DNA of 64,000 nucleotides from Allobranchiibius sp. CTAmp26 (GCF_017565405.1 NZ_JAGEKR010000010.1:1-64000); one strand, 5' to 3'. Numbered from the stretch's first letter, positions 16,413 to 25,959 are shown. Numbers and translations: made by a program. Notes: generated by a model not told the origin, from the letters alone.

Positions 16413-16430
16413 TGAGTGAGCGCTCACTCA
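16413..16430. promoter_or_regulatory. TetR operator, perfect 18-bp palindrome
   Basis: TGAGTGAGCGCTCACTCA is fully symmetric and sits just upstream of tetR. It matches the TGAGTGAGYRCTCACTCA style used by multidrug-transporter TetR repressors. It overlaps the last codon of the upstream hydrolase gene. Confidence 0.85.
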
Positions 16431-17090
16431 GTGAGGCGTCGTCACCGTTCTCGCCAGGGATTGCGTCAGGAAGGTCCCCGCCATCGAGTGGATCCGGCCC
16501 GCCCGCCACAGCAGCGGATGCGATCCGGCGACCGACTCGAATCGTGCGTCTCCGCCGAGACTGCGGATGCGGCGCACGAGATCCTCGGATGCATCGGCAT
16601 CGGTCACCGTGTCGACCTTCCCGTGCACGACCAGCGTGGGTGTGCCGAGGAAGTCGTGGGCGTCGTACGCGTCGGACATCCACGGGGCGAGCGCGACCAG
16701 GCCGCGGACCTCCGGACGGTGCGCCAGCGCGTACGCCGTCCGCCCACCCAGAGAGTGCCCCAGCAGACCGATCGGCAGGCCCGGGTAGGTCGCCGCCACC
16801 CGGTCCAGCGCCCACTGGGCATCGAGCACGGGCGACTCTCCGGCGCCGTTCCATCCTCGAACGGCGTTGCGCAGCAACACCACAGCCAGCCGGCCGCGGC
16901 TGCGGGCGGTGATCGAGCGAGCGGCGAGCACCAGCCGCAGGTAGCCGGGATCGAACGACGGCGTGGCGACCGTGCTGCGCGGTGCGCCCCCGTGCAAGGC
17001 GAGCACCACGCCACGGGCTCGCCGTCCCGCGGGCAGGATCAGGTGCGGCTGCGCGCCGTCGTGCTCGGGTCCGACCTCGGTCCGTGCCAC
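16428..17090 (-). CDS. Small alpha/beta hydrolase (dienelactone hydrolase-like)
   Basis: 220 residues, cytoplasmic. The nucleophile elbow is LLGHSLGG (Ser about 114), the acid is probably Asp in HGKVDTVTD, and the base is His in VAGSHPLL. Family length and the late acid position fit DLH-type esterases. It starts at GTG 17090 immediately after the dcd stop (TAGGTG), so it is transcribed with dcd. Its 3' end touches the TetR operator. Confidence 0.8.
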   Translation of the reverse strand: MARTEVGPEHDGAQPHLILPAGRRARGVVLALHGGAPRSTVATPSFDPGYLRLVLAARSITARSRGRLAVVLLRNAVRGWNGAGESPVLDAQWALDRVAATYPGLPIGLLGHSLGGRTAYALAHRPEVRGLVALAPWMSDAYDAHDFLGTPTLVVHGKVDTVTDADASEDLVRRIRSLGGDARFESVAGSHPLLWRAGRIHSMAGTFLTQSLARTVTTPH

Positions 17091-17666
17091 CTAGACCTGC
17101 GTGCGGTGGAAGTTGCTGAAGGAGCGGCTGGCGGTGGGGCCCCGCTGGCCCTGGTAGTGCGATCCGTACTTCGCACTGCCGTAAGGGTTCTCGGCCGGCG
17201 ACGACAGCTGGAAGAAGCACAGCTGACCGATCTTCATACCCGGCCACAGCTTGATCGGCAGGGTGGCGACGTTCGACAGCTCCAGGGTCACGTGACCGTT
17301 GAAGCCGGGGTCGACGAAACCGGCCGTCGCGTGCGTCAGCAGGCCGAGCCGTCCGAGGCTCGACTTGCCCTCCACCCGGGCGGCGACGTCATCGGGCAGG
17401 GTGACCCGCTCGTAGGTCGACCCGAGCACGAACTCGCCGGGGTGCAGCACGAACGGCTCGCCGGCCTCGACCTCGACGAGCCGGGTCAGGTCCTCCTGGT
17501 CGGCGGCCGGATCGATGAACGGGTACTTGTGGTTGTCGAAGAGCCGGAAGAAGCGATCCATCCGGATGTCGATGCTGGACGGCTGGATCATCGCGGCGTC
17601 GTACGGGTCGAGCTGGACCCGTCCCGCGTCGATCTGGGCGCGGATGTCGCGGTCTGAAAGGAGCAC
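17091..17666 (-). CDS. dcd: dCTP deaminase
   Basis: 191 residues. It converts dCTP to dUTP, and in the actinobacterial bifunctional form on to dUMP. The active-site block [24 protein letters not shown] and the C-terminal lid [15 protein letters not shown] are intact. The length equals that of Mycobacterium Dcd. The first gene of a two-gene unit with the small hydrolase. Confidence 0.95.
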   Translation of the reverse strand: MLLSDRDIRAQIDAGRVQLDPYDAAMIQPSSIDIRMDRFFRLFDNHKYPFIDPAADQEDLTRLVEVEAGEPFVLHPGEFVLGSTYERVTLPDDVAARVEGKSSLGRLGLLTHATAGFVDPGFNGHVTLELSNVATLPIKLWPGMKIGQLCFFQLSSPAENPYGSAKYGSHYQGQRGPTASRSFSNFHRTQV

Positions 17667-17710
17667 GGGCTGAGGCTACCGGTGAGCGCCGCCCAGAGAT
17701 CGCTACGCGG

Positions 17711-18412
17711 TCAGCGGGCCGTGGCCAGCGTCGCGAAGACCGCGACTCCCACCCGGTTACGGACCCCGAGCTTGAGCTGGGCGCTGGCGAGGTGACTCTT
17801 GACGGTTGCCTCGCTCAGGTACATCTCACGAGCGATCTCGGCGTTGCTGAGCTCGCGGGCGACGGCCCGAGCCACCTCGACCTCCCGCTCGGTCAGCAGG
17901 CCGAACGCGGTGTGGGCGACTTCGCGATCCCGCGCCGCCGGCGCCGACAGCTCACCGAACACCGCGCGGACGCTGGCGGCCGACAGCGCGCCTCTGCCGG
18001 CGTCGACGTCGCGCACGGCCGTGACGATCTGCGTCGGCGACGCGGTCTTCAGCAGGAACCCCGCCGCACCCGCACGCACCGAGCGCACCACCACGTCGTC
18101 CAGGTCGAAGGTGGTGAGCATGATGACGGACGGCGGCGACGGCAGCTGCTGGATCGCCCCGCAGGCGCTGATCCCGTCCAGGCGCGGCATCCGGACATCG
18201 AGCATGACCAGATCGGGCGAGGTCCGCGCGATGGCCGGTACGGCCTGGTCCCCGTCGTGCACCGCGCCGACGACGTCGATGTCGCCCGCCATCTCCAGGA
18301 TCATCTGCAGGCCCTGGCAGACGAGCGGGTCGTCGTCGACGAGCAGCACGCGCACGTGCCGACCCGATGCCGTCGGCGGCGTGTACGCCGTATCCGGGCC
18401 CACCGGTGTCAC
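17711..18412 (-). CDS. NarL/LuxR-type response regulator
   Basis: 233 residues. Receiver domain (about 20-140) with acidic pocket VDDD, phospho-acceptor Asp72 in MLDVRMP, switch Thr in MLTTFD and Lys in FLLKTA. A LuxR helix-turn-helix (about 168-230) has the signature LTEREVEVARAVARELSNAEIA. GTG 18412 overlaps the kinase stop (GTGA), showing coupling with its sensor. DNA targets are unknown. Confidence 0.92.
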   Translation of the reverse strand: MTPVGPDTAYTPPTASGRHVRVLLVDDDPLVCQGLQMILEMAGDIDVVGAVHDGDQAVPAIARTSPDLVMLDVRMPRLDGISACGAIQQLPSPPSVIMLTTFDLDDVVVRSVRAGAAGFLLKTASPTQIVTAVRDVDAGRGALSAASVRAVFGELSAPAARDREVAHTAFGLLTEREVEVARAVARELSNAEIAREMYLSEATVKSHLASAQLKLGVRNRVGVAVFATLATAR

Positions 18413-19695
18413 GGTCGACGCTCCGGGTAGGGACCTGGTGCGATCGCAACTTCGGGGGACCGGTTGTCGGCCCAGGTCCACGGGAGCAGCAGCGCGACCC
18501 GGAACGCGCCCTGCGGATCGATGAACGCGCGGAACTGACCGCCGCACTGCTCGACCCGCTCGCGGATGCCGGTCAGTCCGTTGCCGACGACGAGAGCGCG
18601 CGGCGGGTGCTGCCGGCACCAGTTCGTGGTGACGACCTCGACGCCGATCTGGGGTCCACCGCGAACCTCCAGCCGGACGGGAGTGCCGGGGGCGTGCCGG
18701 CGAGCGTTGGTCAACAGTTCCTGCACGATGCGGTACGCGCTGTGGCTGATGCGCGGGTCGAGGGTCGCCGCCTGATCCACGAAGATCGAGGACAGCACCG
18801 GATTGCCGGCATCGAGCGACTCGGTCACCAGGGTCGGCAGATCCGCGACGGTGCGCACCTGTCGCGTGACATCGGGGGCGTCGGGTGTCCGCAGCACGGC
18901 GAGCAGCGAGCGCAGGTCGGCCATCGACTGCTGGGCACCGTCGCGCACGAGCGCCGCGCTCTGTGCCATCCGCGGATCGCCGCCGGCGGACACCTCGAGC
19001 GCACCGGCGTGCAGGGAGAGCAACGACAGCCGGTGGCCCAGCACGTCGTGCACCTCACGCGCGATCCGTTCGCGCTCGGCCTGGCGGGCGACCTCCGTGC
19101 CGAGGATGTCCAGCTTCAGCTGCGAGGCGTTGCCGGTCTCGGTGGCCGCGTCGAGTTGTCGACGTGCAGTGATGCCGACGGCGGTGGCGACCGAGGCGGC
19201 CACCAGCACCAACGCGATGAGAACCACGAGCCACCAGGGGATCTCGTGATCCGGACTATAGGTGAAGATGGTCCGCCAGAACGACTGGACCGGATACCGA
19301 CCTCGCGTGTCGCGCGCGACCCAGACCACCACGGCTGCGCCCACCGCGAGCGCGGTGACCGGCACGCGCCAGTCGCGCACCAGCACGAGGACCGAGACCA
19401 GACCGACCAGCGGCAGGAAGCCGTCGAGCGGGAGCACGATCGTCGCTGCGCACGCGACGAGCGTCAGCGGGACCGGCCACCGGCGGCGCCATACGAACAA
19501 CACCATCAGCGCCAGATCGACCAGGAACGCGATCGCCTCGACGTTGCTCATCGGGGGCGTGAGCCCCTGCTGGGTGATGCCGGTACGGCGCGCACCGGTC
19601 GCCGACACGGAGAGCACGCCGCTGATCAGTGCGGTGATCATCACCAGCGTGGTGCGCAGGGTGCTCCACCGCAGCCGGGCGCGCCACCACGACAT
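18409..19695 (-). CDS. NarL-type sensor histidine kinase
   Basis: 428 residues: about five or six membrane helices (15-175), a linker coiled coil, the HisKA_3 dimerisation domain with phospho-acceptor His216 in [14 protein letters not shown], and an HATPase domain whose N-box (ELLTNARRHA) and G-box (GNGLTGIRERV) are visible. ATG 19695 is selected because GGGGGGA lies seven bases upstream; the open frame extends 31 codons further without support. The small extracytoplasmic portion suggests it senses membrane stress or a lipid-soluble signal, as in LiaS/DesK-like kinases. Confidence 0.9.
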   Translation of the reverse strand: MSWWRARLRWSTLRTTLVMITALISGVLSVSATGARRTGITQQGLTPPMSNVEAIAFLVDLALMVLFVWRRRWPVPLTLVACAATIVLPLDGFLPLVGLVSVLVLVRDWRVPVTALAVGAAVVVWVARDTRGRYPVQSFWRTIFTYSPDHEIPWWLVVLIALVLVAASVATAVGITARRQLDAATETGNASQLKLDILGTEVARQAERERIAREVHDVLGHRLSLLSLHAGALEVSAGGDPRMAQSAALVRDGAQQSMADLRSLLAVLRTPDAPDVTRQVRTVADLPTLVTESLDAGNPVLSSIFVDQAATLDPRISHSAYRIVQELLTNARRHAPGTPVRLEVRGGPQIGVEVVTTNWCRQHPPRALVVGNGLTGIRERVEQCGGQFRAFIDPQGAFRVALLLPWTWADNRSPEVAIAPGPYPERRP

Positions 19696-19888
19696 GGTCC
19701 CCCCGGATGCGATCACCCGCTCAATGTAGAGCGCAGGACCGACACCCGGAGCCAGCCGATCGGACAGCTTCTCGGGCGGCCGGATCATCCGATCGGCCAG
19801 CGCAGACGGACCGGTCGGGCGATGTGTGCCGGCCCCCGCCGGCAGTGGACTGGCGTCATCCAGTCACCGACTCCACAGGGGAAACCAC

Positions 19889-20659
19889 ATGTCGCAGAAC
19901 TACCCGCCGCCGCACGACGACCGTTCGGGCGCAGGCTCATCGGGCTACTCCGGCCAGGGAGGACAGGGAGGACAGGGCGGCCCTCCCGGAGGCTGGAACC
20001 CTCCCGCGCCGCCGCCGCCCCCGCCCGCGAAGCGCAACTGGTTCGTGCGGCACAAGGTGCTGACCGTCATCGGCGCGGTCGTCGTGGTCGGGGTCATCGC
20101 CACTGCTGCGAAGGGCGGCGGGTCGACCTCGGCATCGGGTCCCTCGGCGAGCGACACCGCCCCCGCGTCGGTCGGCACCTCGGCGCCCACCAGCGCCGGC
20201 TCGGCGTCGAGATCCAGCACGCCGACGGCGAAGAAGACCACGAAGAGCGCGACCAAGAAGTCACCGGGCCTGAACACCCCGGTCAAGGACGGCATGCTGC
20301 AGTTCGTGGTGACCAAGGTGCGCACCGGGGTCCCCAGCGTGGGCGACCAGTACCTGGGGCAGAAGGCGCAGGGCAAGTTCGTGCTGGTCTCCGTCACGAT
20401 CACCAACCAGGGCAAGGACTCCCAGACCCTGTCCGACTCCGACCAGAAGGTGAAGGACTCCCAGGGCCGCACGTTCAGCGCCGACAGCACTGCCGACGCC
20501 TACATCACCGGCAACCAGGTGCTCTTCTCGGAGATCAACCCGGGCAACAGCACGCACGGGGTCTTCGCCTTCGACATGCCCGTGGGTGCCACGCCGGTGT
20601 CGATCGAGCTGCACGACACGTCGTTCTTCTCCGACGGCGCGACCGTCTCGCTGCGGTGA
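19889..20659 (+). CDS. DUF4352-like (telokin-fold) membrane-anchored protein
   Basis: 256 residues. A Gly/Pro-rich cytoplasmic N-terminus with GGQGGQGG and poly-Pro runs, one membrane helix (about 52-75), a Ser/Thr/Ala/Lys-rich linker, and an extracellular immunoglobulin-like DUF4352 domain (about 140-255, VLVSVTITNQGKDSQTLS). ATG 19889 is preceded by AGGGGA. Divergent from the two-component genes. The domain is found on surface proteins of Gram-positive bacteria; the role is unknown. Confidence 0.82.
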   Translation: MSQNYPPPHDDRSGAGSSGYSGQGGQGGQGGPPGGWNPPAPPPPPPAKRNWFVRHKVLTVIGAVVVVGVIATAAKGGGSTSASGPSASDTAPASVGTSAPTSAGSASRSSTPTAKKTTKSATKKSPGLNTPVKDGMLQFVVTKVRTGVPSVGDQYLGQKAQGKFVLVSVTITNQGKDSQTLSDSDQKVKDSQGRTFSADSTADAYITGNQVLFSEINPGNSTHGVFAFDMPVGATPVSIELHDTSFFSDGATVSLR

Positions 20660-20766
20660 GGCGCGTGCAGAAGGTGCGAACGGGCCGCCGCGAGGCGGTC
20701 CAGGGGGTGTTCGCGGGAGGGCCCTGAACGGGCCGGTGGCCGCCGACGTGTATCGTCTGGGGCCGC

Positions 20767-20840
20767 GCGAGTGTAGTTCAATGGTAGAACATCAGCTTCC
20801 CAAGCTGAATACGCGAGTTCGATTCTCGTCACTCGCTCCA
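20767..20840 (+). tRNA. tRNA-Gly (anticodon CCC)
   Basis: A 74-nt cloverleaf: acceptor GCGAGTG pairs with CACTCGC, D-stem GTTC/GAAC, anticodon stem TCAGC/GCTGA with loop TTCCCAA (anticodon CCC), T-arm with TTCGATT loop, and encoded CCA at 20838-20840. It reads GGG glycine codons. Confidence 0.96.
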
Positions 20841-20849
20841 TACGTCGAA

Positions 20850-20884
20850 AAGGCCCGCCCGAGAACGCATCTCGGGCGGGCCTT
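20850..20884. terminator. Terminator after tRNA-Gly, shared with the convergent gene
   Basis: AAGGCCCGCCCGAGA and its exact complement form a 15-bp stem with a 5-nt loop. It lies 10 bases after the tRNA and 9 before the end of the leftward PEBP gene, so it can serve both strands. Confidence 0.88.
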
Positions 20885-20892
20885 CGTCGTCC

Positions 20893-21423
20893 TCAGCTCT
20901 GGTGGGTGCCCATCACGATCGCGCGCGCGAGGGTCTTGAACGCCAGGTTGAACGACACGACAGCCGGGGACACCGAGTCGTCCACGCCGAGACTCTCCTC
21001 GCCCACGGCATGCACGACGAAGTAGTACCGGTGCGGCACATCCCCCTGGGGCGGGGCGGCGCCGGTGAAGGCCAGGGTCCCGCCGTCGTTGCGGACGTGG
21101 AACGACGCGCCGGGGGTCGACCCGCCCTCGGCGCCGGCACCGGCGTCCAGGGACGTCACGGACGCGGGGATGTCGACCAGCACCCAGTGCCAGAAACCGG
21201 ACGGGGTGGGCGCATCCGGGTCGAAGCAGGTGACCACGAACGACTTGGTGCCCTCGGGCGCGCCGGACCAGGACAGCTGCGGCGAGCTGTCGCCGGCGGC
21301 CGCGACCTGATCGGACTTCAGCGACTGACCGTCGGTGACGTCGTCGCTGGTGACGGTGAACGACGCCACCGACGGGAGCAGTTCGTACGGGTTGGGGGAC
21401 GCGGGACGTTCGAGACTCGGCAT
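20893..21423 (-). CDS. YbhB/YbcL-family (PEBP-like) protein
   Basis: 176 residues, no signal peptide. The phosphatidylethanolamine-binding fold is shown by the anion-site motif [13 protein letters not shown] (about 68-80) and by [17 protein letters not shown] (about 122-138). Such proteins are cytosolic in actinomycetes and their ligand is generally unknown. Monocistronic, ending at the tRNA terminator. Confidence 0.9.
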   Translation of the reverse strand: MPSLERPASPNPYELLPSVASFTVTSDDVTDGQSLKSDQVAAAGDSSPQLSWSGAPEGTKSFVVTCFDPDAPTPSGFWHWVLVDIPASVTSLDAGAGAEGGSTPGASFHVRNDGGTLAFTGAAPPQGDVPHRYYFVVHAVGEESLGVDDSVSPAVVSFNLAFKTLARAIVMGTHQS

Positions 21424-21441
21424 ACCCGCGACAGTAGCGAG

Positions 21442-21954
21442 TCAGTGAGCGTGCGTCCTGCCCTCCTGCGGGTCACCGGTCTCCCGGCAGCTGGCGCACA
21501 CCCCGAGCAGCGCGGCGTGATTCGGTGAGATCTCGAAACCCATTGCGCTGAGCGCCTTCTCACGCACCGGATCGAGCCAGGACGCCGGCATGTCGAAGAA
21601 CCGCAGACACCTCGTGCACTGCAGATGGGCATGACCGTGTTGTCCGGGCTGCCCAGACCGGCCGTGCTCGCCCGTGCCGTGCATCGACGGCTCCAGATGG
21701 TAGATCGTCGGGCCGCCCGGCACGTGCGTGTGCGCGACGACCCCGAGCGTAACCAGCGACTGCAGCGACCGGTAGACCGTGGCACGGTGCACCCCCGGTT
21801 CACGGGCGTCGACGCGGGCCGCCACCGTCTCGGCATCGAGATGGTCCCGGCTCTCGTCGAGCACCTCGAGCACCGCGCGACGAGCGGGCGTGACGCGCTC
21901 CCCCGCCGTTCGCAGTTGCTCCAGAGCGCCTGCCACCGAAGCGGATTCGCGCAT
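21442..21954 (-). CDS. Fur-family metalloregulator
   Basis: 170 residues. A winged-helix (about 8-85, ATVYRSLQSLVTLGVV recognition region) and a C-terminal metal domain with a His-rich loop (HGTGEHGRSGQPGQHGHAH) and the CTRC...CASC structural zinc site. Subtype (Fur, Zur or PerR) is not decided by sequence alone. It follows a CutA-CYTH gene with a one-base overlap (TGATG), so it is coupled to a protein whose N-terminal half is a metal-tolerance domain; a metal-homeostasis role fits. Confidence 0.88.
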   Translation of the reverse strand: MRESASVAGALEQLRTAGERVTPARRAVLEVLDESRDHLDAETVAARVDAREPGVHRATVYRSLQSLVTLGVVAHTHVPGGPTIYHLEPSMHGTGEHGRSGQPGQHGHAHLQCTRCLRFFDMPASWLDPVREKALSAMGFEISPNHAALLGVCASCRETGDPQEGRTHAH

Positions 21955-22898
21955 CACGTCGGCGCCCGGTCCATCAAGGTCCCCATGGCCGCACGCAGTT
22001 TGGAGGCGATGCTCGCCTGGTGCACCCCGCGCTCCTCCAGGTACGCCGTGACGTCGTCGAGGAAGTCGGTGCCGCCGTGCACGAGCTCGACCTCCATCTC
22101 GTGCCACTCCCGGTCCAGGCCTGCGTCGATGAGGTTGTGGGTCGTGACGTAGTCGTCGCAGGTCGTCGCGAGATGCACTCCGCCGGCTCGAAGGTCCCAC
22201 TCGGTACGCCGGGTCTCGACCACGCACACCGGGTGCGCCGCGCGCTCCCCCAGCACATCGGTCAGGTGCGCCGCGAACGCGTCGGGCACCGTCTCCTCGC
22301 CCTCGGTGGCGTCCAGCGGCAGCCAGATCTCCTCGCGGGCATCCTCGCTGCGCGGCAGCTTCAGGTGCCACCCGGCATCGGTGCCGCCCACCCGGCGACG
22401 CATGGTGATCCCGCGCGATGCGAGCGCGACGTCGTCGGTGTCGAAATAGGTTGCGACGAGGTGGAACCGGCGTTCCCCGGCGACGACACTGACGCCTGGC
22501 CAGTCGGCGGGATCGGGCGGCAGGGTCGCGTTCGCCAGGGAGAACTTGCGCTCGATCTCCAGGTGCGTCGTGGGCCGGGCATCCACCGCGGTACGCAGCC
22601 AGTCGGCGTACTCCCGCTCGACGTGCTCCAGCGGCGTCGCGACGATCTCCGGTACGTCGTACGAGTGCAGCTCCCGCACCCGCGCCGCCAACGCGTCGAA
22701 CGCGGCTGCGGTCGTCTTGATGACCAGCAGCACCTCGGTCGCATGTCGCACCTGCCCGTCCCAGCGAAAGGTCGAGCGCACCCCCGGCACCTGCTGCACG
22801 CAGGCGGCGAGACGTTCGCCCACCAGGGCGTCGGCGACGAGGGCGGCCTCGGCCTCGTCGGCGACCGCTGTCTGCACCTGCACGAACGGCGACGTCAC
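21954..22898 (-). CDS. CutA1-CYTH fusion protein
   Basis: 314 residues with two domains that normally are separate. Residues 1-105 are CutA1 (divalent-cation tolerance, trimeric ferredoxin-like fold; CVQQVPGVRSTFRWDGQV and HSYDVPEIVATPL are diagnostic). Residues 112-310 are CYTH, beginning with the ExExK signature EIERK (114-118), a fold that hydrolyses or binds triphosphates with divalent metal. GTG 22898 is preferred: it follows the upstream stop by four bases with GAGGA before it. ATG 22916 would sit directly on AGGAGG. Whether the fusion is a metal-gated triphosphatase is speculation. Confidence 0.82.
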   Translation of the reverse strand: MTSPFVQVQTAVADEAEAALVADALVGERLAACVQQVPGVRSTFRWDGQVRHATEVLLVIKTTAAAFDALAARVRELHSYDVPEIVATPLEHVEREYADWLRTAVDARPTTHLEIERKFSLANATLPPDPADWPGVSVVAGERRFHLVATYFDTDDVALASRGITMRRRVGGTDAGWHLKLPRSEDAREEIWLPLDATEGEETVPDAFAAHLTDVLGERAAHPVCVVETRRTEWDLRAGGVHLATTCDDYVTTHNLIDAGLDREWHEMEVELVHGGTDFLDDVTAYLEERGVHQASIASKLRAAMGTLMDRAPT

Positions 22899-22902
22899 CT
22901 CG

Positions 22903-23955
22903 TCATCCTCGCGCATCCTCCTGAGGTGCAGGGCAGTGCACGTCCCGATAGGACGGCATGTCCGCGACGGTGTCCGCGGCGAGCACGGCGTGGCCGACCG
23001 CCCGGGTCACGCAGTCGGCGGCCCCTTCGAGCAGCTGGTGGAGAGCCGATGCGTCCGGTGCAGCGCGCTCACCGGACGCGAGCGCGAAGATCGAGTCGCC
23101 GTCGAGCATCGTGTGCACCGGTCGCACTGCCCGCGCGAGGCCGTCGTGCCCGATGCCGGCGAGCTTCTGGCACTGGGCCTTGGTCAGCGTGACGTCGGTC
23201 GCGATCACGGCCAGGGTGGTCGCTCGGCCGGGCCGCACGTCGTCCGCCACGGGCCATCCGGGCGCGTCGTCGGACCCTGGGTCGCTCGGCGCCGGATGTG
23301 GTCGGAGACCGTCGAACTCACCGGGCAGGCCGAAGCGGGCGGCGTACAGCTCGCCCGTCGCCTGATCGACGGCGGAGCCGAACGCGTTGGCCACCACGAG
23401 CGCTGCCACGACACCTCCGCCGGGGAGCAGTTGACTGGCCGAGCCGATCCCGCCCTTGAGCCCGCCGACCCGGGCTCCGGTACCGGCCCCCATGCCCCCC
23501 GAGGTCGGGCCGTCCCGATCGGCCAGAGCGTCGGCGTACGCCGCCCGCCCGAACCCGGCGTCGGGACGCGCCCGGTAGTCACCGCCGCGCAGCAGGTCGA
23601 AGACCACGGCCGCCGGCACGATGGGCACCACCTGGCCGGGCTCGCCGATCCGGAAGCCGACACCGTCCTCGGCGAGCGCGTCCATCACCCCGGTGGCCGC
23701 CGCCAGCCCGAAGGCCGAGCCACCGGAGAACACGACGGCGTGCACCCGCTCGATCACGTTGCGGGGGTCGAGCAGGTCGGTCTCGCGCGTGCCGGGCGCG
23801 CCGCCGCGGACGTCGACGCCGCCGGTCGCCCCGCCCGGTGGGGCGAGGACGCACGTCGTCCCGGTCAGCCATCCGTCGCCCACCCGCTGGTGGTGGCCCA
23901 CCCGGACCCCGCGCACGTCGCCGATCGAGTTCGTCGGGCCGGATGTGAGCGTCAT
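22903..23955 (-). CDS. P1-family peptidase (DmpA/BapA-type N-terminal nucleophile hydrolase)
   Basis: 350 residues. Motifs include GVRVGHHQ near the start, AVVFSGGSAFGLAAATGVMDAL, SGGMGAGTGARVGGLKGG, ALVVANAFGSAVD, and RATTLAVIATDVTLTKAQ. Family members cleave themselves just before a Ser/Thr that becomes the nucleophile; here the candidate is in ATTLAVIATD (about residue 250). Activities range from D-aminopeptidase to beta-aminopeptidase. The open frame extends upstream antisense to fadE, but ATG 23955 gives the family N-terminus. First gene of the peptidase/CutA-CYTH/Fur operon. Confidence 0.88.
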   Translation of the reverse strand: MTLTSGPTNSIGDVRGVRVGHHQRVGDGWLTGTTCVLAPPGGATGGVDVRGGAPGTRETDLLDPRNVIERVHAVVFSGGSAFGLAAATGVMDALAEDGVGFRIGEPGQVVPIVPAAVVFDLLRGGDYRARPDAGFGRAAYADALADRDGPTSGGMGAGTGARVGGLKGGIGSASQLLPGGGVVAALVVANAFGSAVDQATGELYAARFGLPGEFDGLRPHPAPSDPGSDDAPGWPVADDVRPGRATTLAVIATDVTLTKAQCQKLAGIGHDGLARAVRPVHTMLDGDSIFALASGERAAPDASALHQLLEGAADCVTRAVGHAVLAADTVADMPSYRDVHCPAPQEDARG

Positions 23956-24046
23956 CTCGGCATCGTCGCACGCGCCGTGGACACGGCCCTGACCTGCATC
24001 GATGTCAGGGAGCTTGCGCGGGCCTACTCGCGGGTAGCACAATATG

Positions 24047-24060
24047 TTACTGACGAGTAA
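24047..24060. promoter_or_regulatory. Inverted repeat TTACT-N4-AGTAA upstream of fadE
   Basis: The 5-bp arms end 33 bases before the acyl-CoA dehydrogenase ATG. TetR-type fatty-acid repressors bind such sites in actinomycetes, so it is a plausible operator. The arms are short and no regulator gene is nearby. Confidence 0.4.
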
Positions 24061-24093
24061 ACCCCCGAGCGCCACCATCCGAGGAGCCGGCCG

Positions 24094-25950
24094 ATGAGCC
24101 ACTACAAGAGCAACGTGCGAGACCTGGAGTTCAACCTCTTCGAGGTGTTCGGCCGGGGTGAGGTGCTCGGCTCGGGCCCCTACGAGGACGTCGACACCGA
24201 TACCGCCAAGGCGATGCTGCAGGAGATGGCCACGCTCGCCGAGGGCGATCTCGCCGCGTCGCTGGTGGACAGCGACCGCAATCCGCCGGTGTTCGACCCC
24301 GAGACCAACACGGTGAAGATCCCCGAGAGCTTCAAGAGGAGCTACGCCGCCTACCAGGCGTCCGGGTTCTGGGGCGTCGACGTGCCGGCCGAGTTGGGCG
24401 GCACCGTCGTACCCCCGTCCCTCAAGTGGGCGCTCGGCGAGCTCGTCCTCGGCGCCAACCCGGCGGTCTTCATGTACGCCGCGGGCTACTCCTTCGCCAA
24501 GATCCTCTACCTGCTCGGCAACGAGGACCAGAAGAAGCTGGCCGAGCACCTCGTCGAAAAGCATTGGGGCGGCACCATGGTGCTGACCGAGCCGGACGCC
24601 GGCTCCGATGTAGGCGCCGGCCGCACCAAGGCGGTCCAGCAGCCCGACGGCACCTGGCACGTGACCGGCGTGAAGCGCTTCATCACCTCTGCCGAGCACG
24701 ACATGTCCGAGAACATCGTGCACTTCGTGCTCGCCCGCCCCGAGGGCGCCGGCGCGGGCACCAAGGGCCTGTCGCTCTTCGTGGTGCCCAAGTACCACGT
24801 CGACCTCGCCACCGGTGAGCTCGGCGAGCGCAACGGCGCCTACGTGACCAACGTGGAGCACAAGATGGGCATCAAGGTCTCCACCACCTGCGAGGTCACC
24901 TTCGGCGACAAGGAGCCGGCCGTCGGCACCCTGCTCGGCGACGTGCACAACGGCATCGCGCAGATGTTCCGCGTCATCGAGCACGCGCGGATGCTGGTCG
25001 GCACCAAGGCGATCGCCACGCTGTCCACCGGATACCTGAACGCGCTGGAGTACGCCAAGGCGCGGGTCCAGGGCGCCGACATGACCGACGGTGGCAAGGA
25101 CGCACCGCGCGTCACGATCACCCACCACCCCGACGTACGCCGCTCGCTGATGCTGCAGAAGTCCTACGCCGAGGGCCTGCGCGCCCTGGTCGTCTTCGCG
25201 GCGACCCAGCAGGACATCGTCGACCAGGAGATGCTGCGCACCGGCTCCGAGGAGTTCGACGAGAGCTCACCGGCCATCATGGCCAGCAAGCTCAACGACC
25301 TGCTGCTGCCGATCGTGAAGGGTGTCGGCTCCGAGCGCGCGTGGACATTGCTCGGCACCGAGTCGCTGCAGACGTTCGGCGGATCCGGCTTCCTGCAGGA
25401 GTACCCGATCGAGCAGTACGTGCGCGACGCGAAGATCGACACCCTCTACGAGGGCACCACCGCGATCCAGGGCTTGGACTTCTTCTTCCGCAAGATCGTG
25501 AAGGACCAGTTCGTCGCCCTCGGTGCGCTGGCCGAACAGATCCTGCAGACCGTCAAGGGCGGCGCCGGCGACGACACCCTGAGCCGCGAGCGGGAGTTGC
25601 TGGGCCAGGCCGTGGAGCACGTGCAGGCCATGGTCGAGAACATGGGCATGACCGCGATGAAGACGCTCGAGGGTGAGCCGGAGGCCGCGTACAAGGTCGG
25701 CCAGAACACCACCCGCCTGCTGCTCGCCGCGGGTGACCTGACGATCGCCTGGCTGCTCGTGCGGCAGGCCGAGGTCGCGCAGGCACGGCTGGACGCGGGT
25801 GACGCCGGCAGGGACGAGGCGTTCTACCAGGGCAAGGTCGCGGCGGCGCACTTCTTCACCACGACGGTGCTGCCCCGGCTCGCCTCCGACCGCGCCATCG
25901 TCGAGGCCACCGACAACGCGCTGATGGAGCTGCCCGAAGCCGCGTTCTGA
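24094..25950 (+). CDS. Acyl-CoA dehydrogenase, long FadE type
   Basis: 618 residues. It oxidises acyl-CoA to trans-2-enoyl-CoA, the first step of beta-oxidation, passing electrons to ETF. FAD-binding segments ([16 protein letters not shown] about 164-179; [12 protein letters not shown]) and the catalytic Glu453 in YEGTTAIQ are intact, as is a C-terminal extension typical of the 600-residue FadE5-like class with broad chain-length range. GAGGAGCC precedes the ATG by about eight bases. The Fe-S oxidoreductase at 7080 could take its electrons onward. Confidence 0.93.
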   Translation: MSHYKSNVRDLEFNLFEVFGRGEVLGSGPYEDVDTDTAKAMLQEMATLAEGDLAASLVDSDRNPPVFDPETNTVKIPESFKRSYAAYQASGFWGVDVPAELGGTVVPPSLKWALGELVLGANPAVFMYAAGYSFAKILYLLGNEDQKKLAEHLVEKHWGGTMVLTEPDAGSDVGAGRTKAVQQPDGTWHVTGVKRFITSAEHDMSENIVHFVLARPEGAGAGTKGLSLFVVPKYHVDLATGELGERNGAYVTNVEHKMGIKVSTTCEVTFGDKEPAVGTLLGDVHNGIAQMFRVIEHARMLVGTKAIATLSTGYLNALEYAKARVQGADMTDGGKDAPRVTITHHPDVRRSLMLQKSYAEGLRALVVFAATQQDIVDQEMLRTGSEEFDESSPAIMASKLNDLLLPIVKGVGSERAWTLLGTESLQTFGGSGFLQEYPIEQYVRDAKIDTLYEGTTAIQGLDFFFRKIVKDQFVALGALAEQILQTVKGGAGDDTLSRERELLGQAVEHVQAMVENMGMTAMKTLEGEPEAAYKVGQNTTRLLLAAGDLTIAWLLVRQAEVAQARLDAGDAGRDEAFYQGKVAAAHFFTTTVLPRLASDRAIVEATDNALMELPEAAF

Positions 25951-25959
25951 TCGACCCGT

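Noticed and set aside
18367-20727. Rightward 786-codon frame
   Set aside because: Antisense to the histidine kinase and out of frame with the DUF4352-like gene; no protein features.
20767-20840. tRNA-Gly as an integration site
   Set aside because: No integrase and no repeated tRNA 3' end were found within the window.
20500-20841. Leftward 113-residue ORF with a MERVTRIELAYSAWEADVLPLNY start
   Set aside because: It is the antisense of the tRNA-Gly and the end of the DUF4352-like gene; such peptides are a known annotation artefact of tRNAs.
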